Assembly: GCA_004431415.1 (NCBI GenBank)
Contig: QPMI01000419.1
Span: 1 to 27,705 of the forward strand
DNA from: Cyanophora paradoxa
Taxonomy: Eukaryota; Glaucocystophyceae; Cyanophorales; Cyanophoraceae
Direction: 5' to 3'
Length of the DNA stretch: 27,705 bases
Every line of letters begins with the position of its first letter. Position 1 is the first letter of the stretch. Positions 23,716 to 27,705 of the stretch are shown here, one piece after another. Below the pieces are notes generated by a model, which saw only the letters and a list, made by a program, of their open reading frames with translations, had not been told where the DNA came from and did not search any database. A program made the translations under genes and the position numbers.

Positions 23716-25741
23716 ATGCCTCCGAAGCGCCGAGGCCGCAAGAAGAAGCCAGAGAGCTCGAGCGAGTCAGAGGAAGAGGAGCCCACGTCCCCGTCCTCCG
23801 AGTCGGAGGAAGAAGAGGAGGAAGAGGAAGAGGAGCCGGAGCCTAAGCCGAAGGGCAAGGGCAAGGGAAGGGAAAGGGAAAGGCAAAGGGAAACGCGCCC
23901 GATACCGGCGTGGACGAGCTCGAGACGCCCGTCGTTGAGATTCCGAAGCGATACGTGCTGGTTCAGGGCGAGGACGGCATATTCCAGCAGCAGAAGAGCA
24001 TATCCGATTACATCAAGCTCTCGGCCACCAAAGAAGTTCAGATGCTCCCATCGCTGCTCGATAAATCATACCACGAGCCCGCGACCCTCTGGAGCATCCA
24101 CAGCGAAATCGAGTACGATAAACTCCCCGAGGAGCGACTGCGCGCCATACCGCGCACGTACCAGAGCGCGCAGAAATCGCCGCCAATCTGCTACCGCTGC
24201 CTTCGCCTCATGTACGAAGCCACGCCCGTGCGAGCGCCAAGGGGGCCAACACGCCAGAGAAAATCGCCGCGAGGGAGGCAGCGCAGGCGAGGAAGGATGC
24301 CGTGTACGAAGAGTACGTCGCGGTCATAGAGAAGGCAAACGCGTGGGCGGCCAAGCAAAACGGCAAGGGAAAGAAAAAGGGCCAGGAGCCGTACCCCCTC
24401 ATCAAGGACAAGAAGCCGGCGCAGGTGCCCACGGTGTCGCCCAGAAACTCGTGGCTCTGCCAGAAGTGCGTCACGCTGCTCGGCAACAAGGGCCTGCTCG
24501 TGATCTTGGGCCTGCAGAGGCGAAAGAGGGGCGACACGGCCACCGTCTCCAAGCAGACGCGCGACCACATGGTCGAGAGCGTGCTCGGCGGCCGAAGCCA
24601 AAGACCACGAAAAAGGCAAAGGATACGGCCGCTGACTTCGGATCGTCCGTCATCGAGCCCAACTCTGCGCAGTCGAAAATCAGAAAGGCGAAAATCGTGG
24701 CGCCGAGCATGGAAGATTTAATGGCAACCTTCGCGGACGCGCAAGAGGTAAAGCAGAACATAGAGAAGGCGAAAACGGGACTGCAGGCGGCGCAGGCAAA
24801 CGGGCTGGAGGCGCTCGAGAAGGTGATCACGGAAATCAGCGAGACGGGGCGGTCGGTCTTCATCCTCAACAAAAAGAATCCCGACGGAAGCACGCGGTAC
24901 GACATACGACAGGCGCGCCAGTCGCGCTACTGGGTGCTCTTCAACACCCACAAGCGCCTGGGAGAGGCGCGAGAATTCGAGGCGGCGGCGCTGCGCGACA
25001 GCCTCGCAGAGGTGCTCTCGGATGCAGAATTCTACAAGTTCATACGCTTCAATATGAAGGAAGAGAACGGCAAGTACAAGGACGACACGTACGCCAACGC
25101 AATCATCGGAATTCGCGTGCAAGGGGGCGTGGAGGTGGGCCGACGGACGGCGCGCTGCACGCCCACGTGCTGGTGACGATCGATCACATATCGAATTTGC
25201 AGGTGCTGTGGGCGAATTACGACTGGGTGGTGCTGCTGAAGGAGAAGGAGCCGAGCACCACGACGGTGTACGAGCGGCTGCACCAAATTCTGTCCGCGAA
25301 ATTCACGGCGGCGGGGCAGCGCCTCGTAGACCAGAAGAGGGCAGAGGCAGGGCCTCAACCGAGCATCGATACGATGGTGGAAATCGCAGAGCTCGAGCGC
25401 ATGCTGACGGAAGAGAAGATAGGCATGGGGAAAGATCCGCCCACCGTCCTTGCGTCGCTGATCCCAGAGGAAAATTACGCGAGCAAGCTGCAGGAGTACC
25501 TCTCAAAGACGCTGCCCGACAAGCAGAGGCGCGATTTACTGAAAGAGTGGTCGCACGCGCGAAACACGAACAACACCGACAACAACACGGACGGGTACCT
25601 CTTCACGATTTTCCAGGCGGACGCCGGCCAGGCGGACGATCCCCGCTTCGCGCCGCAGGCCGCGGAAATCGGCGACCTGAGGGCCAGGGCCGAGGGCGCG
25701 GCAAAGGCAAGGGGCGCGGAAGGGGAAGGGGTAGCGGATAA
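23716..25741 (+). CDS. HUH-superfamily endonuclease 2 with acidic N-terminus and CxxC pairs
   Basis: About 675 residues and much longer than its neighbour. Order: basic start MPPKRRGRKKKPESSS, an acidic Glu tract, a KGKGKG tract; a middle region with PPICYRCLRLMY and WLCQKCVTLLG, whose two CxxC pairs could form one zinc site; then the HUH part. This part has motif 1-like YWVLFNTHKR, motif 2 ALHAHVLVTI (HAH at 25158-25166), and two YxxK candidates in NYASKLQEYLSK (Tyr codons near 25476 and 25497). The order and spacing parallel HUH1, so I infer an ancient duplication. Frame changes lie near 23880, 24235, 24595, 25135 and 25715. The C-terminus is a GRGRG tail, stopping at TAA 25739-25741. It could be the main initiator, with HUH1 accessory, or the reverse. 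Confidence 0.78.
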
Positions 25742-25753
25742 TAAATCTGACGG
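25738..25753 (+). promoter_or_regulatory. Start-site motif, ATCTGA variant
   Basis: ATAATAAATCTGACGG, 8 bases before the ATG at 25762. Resembles the AAAATCTGAATG form before the ATPase. Confidence 0.4.
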
Positions 25754-25761
25754 CCGCGAAA

Positions 25762-25999
25762 ATGTTCCAGGGGAATGCACCCACTCGGACATCATCACCG
25801 TCGTCTGCGGCGCGCTCTTCCTGGTCTCGGAGCTGCTGGGCGGCACGGAGCGCGTCGGCCCAACACAGTGCTGGGCGCCCTGAAGGCGGCGGCCCTTAGG
25901 GTCGTCCGCCGCGGACAGCCCGAGCCCGAACCCCCACCGGAGCAGCAGAGGCGCGAGAGCACGCAGAACATAGGCCGCACCACGTCGACATTCAGATGA
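25762..25999 (+). CDS. Small membrane protein, unknown
   Basis: About 78 residues with frame changes near 25775 and 25855. After MFQG it has HSDIITVVCGALFLVSELLG, a probable membrane helix. Then comes NTVLGALKAAALRVVRRG and a polar tail, PEPEPPPEQQRRESTQNIGR, ending at TGA 25997-25999. One of several single-pass mini-proteins here. Unrecognised. Confidence 0.55.
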
Positions 26000-26015
26000 C
26001 GCAAACCGGTACCCG

Positions 26016-26028
26016 TTTTTTTCTAGAG
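26016..26028 (+). promoter_or_regulatory. A/T-TTTCT start-site motif
   Basis: TTTTTTTCTAGAG, just before two closely spaced ATGs at 26032 and 26039. Confidence 0.55.
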
Positions 26029-26038
26029 AACATGGGAA

Positions 26039-26389
26039 ATGGAGACTCCCGCGACACCAGCCCCCAGCGCAGAGGCTCCAGCGCCCAGCAACTCCAGCAG
26101 CAGCACCGCGGCCTACCCTTGGCTTCTTAGGACTTACGCGCGAAAGAAGCAGCAGCAGCCGAAGGCACCGGCGGAAATGGCGGCTGACCTGGATCGGTGC
26201 ACCCGCCGCGCCATCGCGAGCTACGCCAAGCGCGTCGAGCAGTACCACCCCCAGATGGCAGAGGACGCCCGGGCGTACGCGAAGAACCCCGCCGCGAGCC
26301 CGCCCGTGATGGCCGCCGTCATCGACCGGCTGCAGTGGGCGCTGCACGAGGAGGGGGAGCGGGTGAGGAATTTCTTCATGCCCAAGTAA
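26039..26389 (+). CDS. Small soluble protein, unknown; alternative myristoylatable start
   Basis: An intact 116-residue frame: Pro/Ala/Ser-rich N-terminus, then a helical domain (MAADLDRCTRRAIASYAKRV; AAVIDRLQWALHEEGERVRN) ending FFMPK. An earlier ATG at 26032 in another frame encodes MGNGDSRDTSPQRRG, which fits an N-myristoylation signal (Gly2, Ser6) and lies nearer the start-site motif. If one base is missing between about 26110 and 26130, the real protein would begin there. I cannot decide between the two; the C-terminal 85 residues are common to both. Confidence 0.7.
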   Translation: METPATPAPSAEAPAPSNSSSSTAAYPWLLRTYARKKQQQPKAPAEMAADLDRCTRRAIASYAKRVEQYHPQMAEDARAYAKNPAASPPVMAAVIDRLQWALHEEGERVRNFFMPK

Positions 26390-26400
26390 ATTTCTGAATG
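26387..26400 (+). promoter_or_regulatory. A/T-TTTCT start-site motif at upstream stop codon
   Basis: TAAATTTCTGAATG; its TAA ends the upstream gene. ATG at 26412. Confidence 0.6.
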
Positions 26401-26411
26401 GGCCCTTAACA

Positions 26412-26599
26412 ATGTCGTCCATGCTCCCGAGCCTCGATGATATCACCAGCGATTCCCGCTACCTGGGCAGCCTGCTGACCCTCGGCGCGGTCGCCTACAT
26501 GTCGCCCGCGCGCTACTACCTCGTGCGGATCCTCGCCGCGCAGTTCGCGGCTACTACTTCGTGGGGCCCTACCTCCTCAACGGCCTGAGGAAGGCATAA
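26412..26599 (+). CDS. Very small membrane-associated protein, unknown
   Basis: About 62 residues. It starts MSSMLPSLDDITSDSRYLGS, continues through a hydrophobic helix (LLTLGAVAYMSPARYYLVRI) and, after a frame change near 26550, ends YYFVGPYLLNGLRKA at TAA 26597-26599. The gene is supported mainly by its start-site motif, by the sensible C-terminus in the next frame, and by the exact fit between neighbours. Function unknown. Confidence 0.55.
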
Positions 26600-26607
26600 T
26601 TCTCAGG
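26596..26607 (+). promoter_or_regulatory. Start-site motif, TAATTCTCAGG variant, at upstream stop codon
   Basis: ATAATTCTCAGG; the TAA is the upstream stop. ATG at 26622. Confidence 0.5.
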
Positions 26608-26621
26608 CCCCTTCCTAAATA

Positions 26622-27065
26622 ATGTCCTGCGTCAACCTCTACGTCCAGTCGAACGGGAGACGCAGGATTCCGAGGGCTTCTGGCGCCTCAGGCTGAACCA
26701 GATCCCTCCGACATCGACACGCTGCAGATCAAGGGCGTCTACTGGAGCTGGACACGACCGCGATTCCGGACCCCACGCCGCGAAAACCGTCAACGTCTGC
26801 TGATGGACGTGCCCGACTTGAACGTCACGACCATCTCGAACGTCAACACGTGCATCAACAAGGTCGTGATCCCGACGTGGGGCCACGACGGCCTCGAGAA
26901 CACCATCCTCTACTGGTTCGAGGTGCCATGGCCGTGCGCCCGAACTACGTCGCGTACGACAAGTTCCAGGAGCTGCGCGTGCGCTTCACCGACATCACGG
27001 GCGCCACCAAGAAGAACAACGCCTTCATCGTCAAGAACTTCGGCCTCTGGGCCTTTGCGAAATAG
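26622..27065 (+). CDS. Beta-rich protein, candidate minor capsid or penton-like
   Basis: About 148 residues with frame changes near 26665, 26700, 26745, 26780 and 26927. Pieces in order: MSCVNLYVQSNG, SEGFWRLRLNQIP, DIDTLQIKGVYW, TVN(V)LLMDVPDLNVT, NKVVIPTWGHDGLENTILYW, then PNYVAYDKFQELRVRFTDIT and IVKNFGLWAFAK at TAG 27063-27065. Alternating hydrophobic residues, aromatic strands and short length would suit a single jelly-roll minor capsid (penton) protein, which small nucleocytovirus relatives need at the vertices. This is inference from composition; a structure prediction would settle it. Confidence 0.55.
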
Positions 27066-27076
27066 ATTTTCGCAGG
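27064..27076 (+). promoter_or_regulatory. Start-site motif, TTTTCGCAGG variant, at upstream stop codon
   Basis: AGATTTTCGCAGG, beginning inside the upstream TAG. ATG at 27085. Confidence 0.5.
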
Positions 27077-27084
27077 CCCCCTAA

Positions 27085-27555
27085 ATGCGCCTGATCATAT
27101 TCCCGCGAAAGGGCTCGGGCGTCAAGACGCGCACCTTTACGGCGTGCCTGGCTACCCCTCGCCCTCACTTACAGAGTCGATCTTGTAACCGCCTCTGGTC
27201 CAATTAAATACGGGCTGCTGCACAGCCTCAGTCACATCCGTCTCGGCGAGAGCGCATGGCAGGACTTGGCCTTAATCGTAGAATTCGAGTACAGGGGGTA
27301 GACACGCTAACGGGCGAGCACGTTTACAGGGTACGGGTAGCAAGGGAGGGGTACTCGCTGCCGAACGGCACGGGCGGGGAATACTGGGAGCCGAAAATAC
27401 GCGACGCCTCGAGGCCTACGCTGGCTGCGTGACGAGCAGATCACTATCAGGCCCGATTACCCCTACGCCGACGTTTTCTGGCAGGTGCCCGTGGGCCGTG
27501 GACAACGGGCGAGGTGAGCGGCAAGCTGAAGTGGACGTGGGACGCGGAGCATTAG
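27085..27555 (+). CDS. Beta-rich probable virion protein, unknown
   Basis: About 155 residues, with frame changes near 27145, 27195, 27425 and 27500. It starts MRLIIFPRKGSGVKTR and continues YGLLHSLSHIRLGESAWQDL, ALIVEFEYRGVDTLTGEHVY and RVRVAREGYSLPNGTGGEYW. It ends with ITIRPDYPYADVFWQVPV and SGKLKWTWDAEH at TAG 27553-27555. Strand-like alternation and Trp/Tyr-rich turns resemble its neighbour at 26622, so the two may be related capsid or surface proteins. Each has its own start-site motif. No family recognised. Confidence 0.5.
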
Positions 27556-27556
27556 T

Positions 27557-27569
27557 TAATTTTTCTCTC
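27557..27569 (+). promoter_or_regulatory. A/T-TTTCT start-site motif
   Basis: TTAATTTTTCTCT-type element just after the upstream TAG; ATG at 27581. Confidence 0.55.
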
Positions 27570-27580
27570 TCGCGGATAAA

Positions 27581-27705
27581 ATGTCGATGCTCGACGACCC
27601 CTGGCGCATGGCCATCCCGAATCCGACGAGGGCTGAACGGCGCCTTCCGCGATAGACGGGAGCCTGAGCGTGAGGGGAATTTACGCGGACGAGATTAGGC
27701 TGCGG
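27581..27705 (+). CDS. Partial CDS at right edge, unknown
   Basis: Starts MSMLDDPWRMAIPNP after a TTTTTCTCTC motif and a GATAAAATG start. After frame changes near 27628 and 27650 the most protein-like reading to the edge is DGSLSVRGIYADEIRLR, again beta-like. It is too short to identify. Its place in the run suggests another small virion-related gene. Confidence 0.45.

Noticed and set aside
1-27705. DNA polymerase B, RNA polymerase subunits, integrase or tRNA genes
   Set aside because: Looked for in all conserved-looking frames; no signature motifs seen in this window.

Overview
This window looks like most of a small nucleocytovirus-like double-stranded DNA virus genome that infects a single-celled eukaryote. 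Its core genes are a double jelly-roll major capsid protein (MCP), an A32/FtsK-like packaging ATPase, a D5-like superfamily 3 (SF3) helicase, an A22/RuvC-like Holliday junction resolvase and a VLTF3-like late transcription factor. It also has two proteins with HUH rolling-circle endonuclease signatures. No DNA polymerase and no RNA polymerase subunit is visible. This combination matches what is published for the proposed class Mriyaviricetes (yaravirus and Pleurochrysis endemic virus relatives, roughly 35-45 kb, HUH-encoding, polymerase-less, presumed nuclear). The assignment rests on gene content and motifs only, not on a search. The host is unknown. Strong GC bias and short spliceosomal-type introns suggest nuclear transcription in a protist, perhaps an alga.

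Layout. Positions 1-6.7 kb hold three intron-containing genes: an unrecognised minus-strand gene, an unrecognised plus-strand gene and the SF3 helicase. Positions 6.7-9.2 kb hold seven small genes, several with one membrane segment. Positions 9.24-9.88 kb are noncoding and carry a large nested inverted repeat around an AT-rich core; this is the best candidate for a replication origin or a terminus-like element. Two small divergent genes follow, then a possible single-stranded-DNA-binding-like protein at 11.1-11.9 kb. From 19.95 down to 11.96 kb all genes run on the minus strand: resolvase, three zinc-ribbon mini-proteins, a membrane protein, two small proteins, a large bipartite protein, the MCP and three further probable virion proteins. 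On the plus strand come the ATPase and two small genes (20.0-21.8 kb), facing the minus-strand VLTF3-like gene. The two HUH genes and a run of small, possibly virion-related genes then continue to the right edge.

Regulation. Nearly every gene outside the spliced and putative early set has an A/T run followed by TTTCT and usually a purine, about 5-40 bases before the ATG. The upstream gene's stop codon often overlaps or abuts this motif. The genes without it are the three spliced genes, the three around the inverted repeat, and VLTF3. Several of these have repeated TCACCTGA or TGACGTAA/ATGACGC motifs instead, suggesting two expression classes.

Data quality. Most longer genes are interrupted by single-base frameshifts, yet conserved motifs and sensible termini continue in the next frame. 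Copies of the same repeat differ by single bases missing from short homopolymers. I read these mostly as sequencing or assembly indels rather than pseudogenes. CDS spans below therefore give the whole inferred gene, with frameshifts noted.
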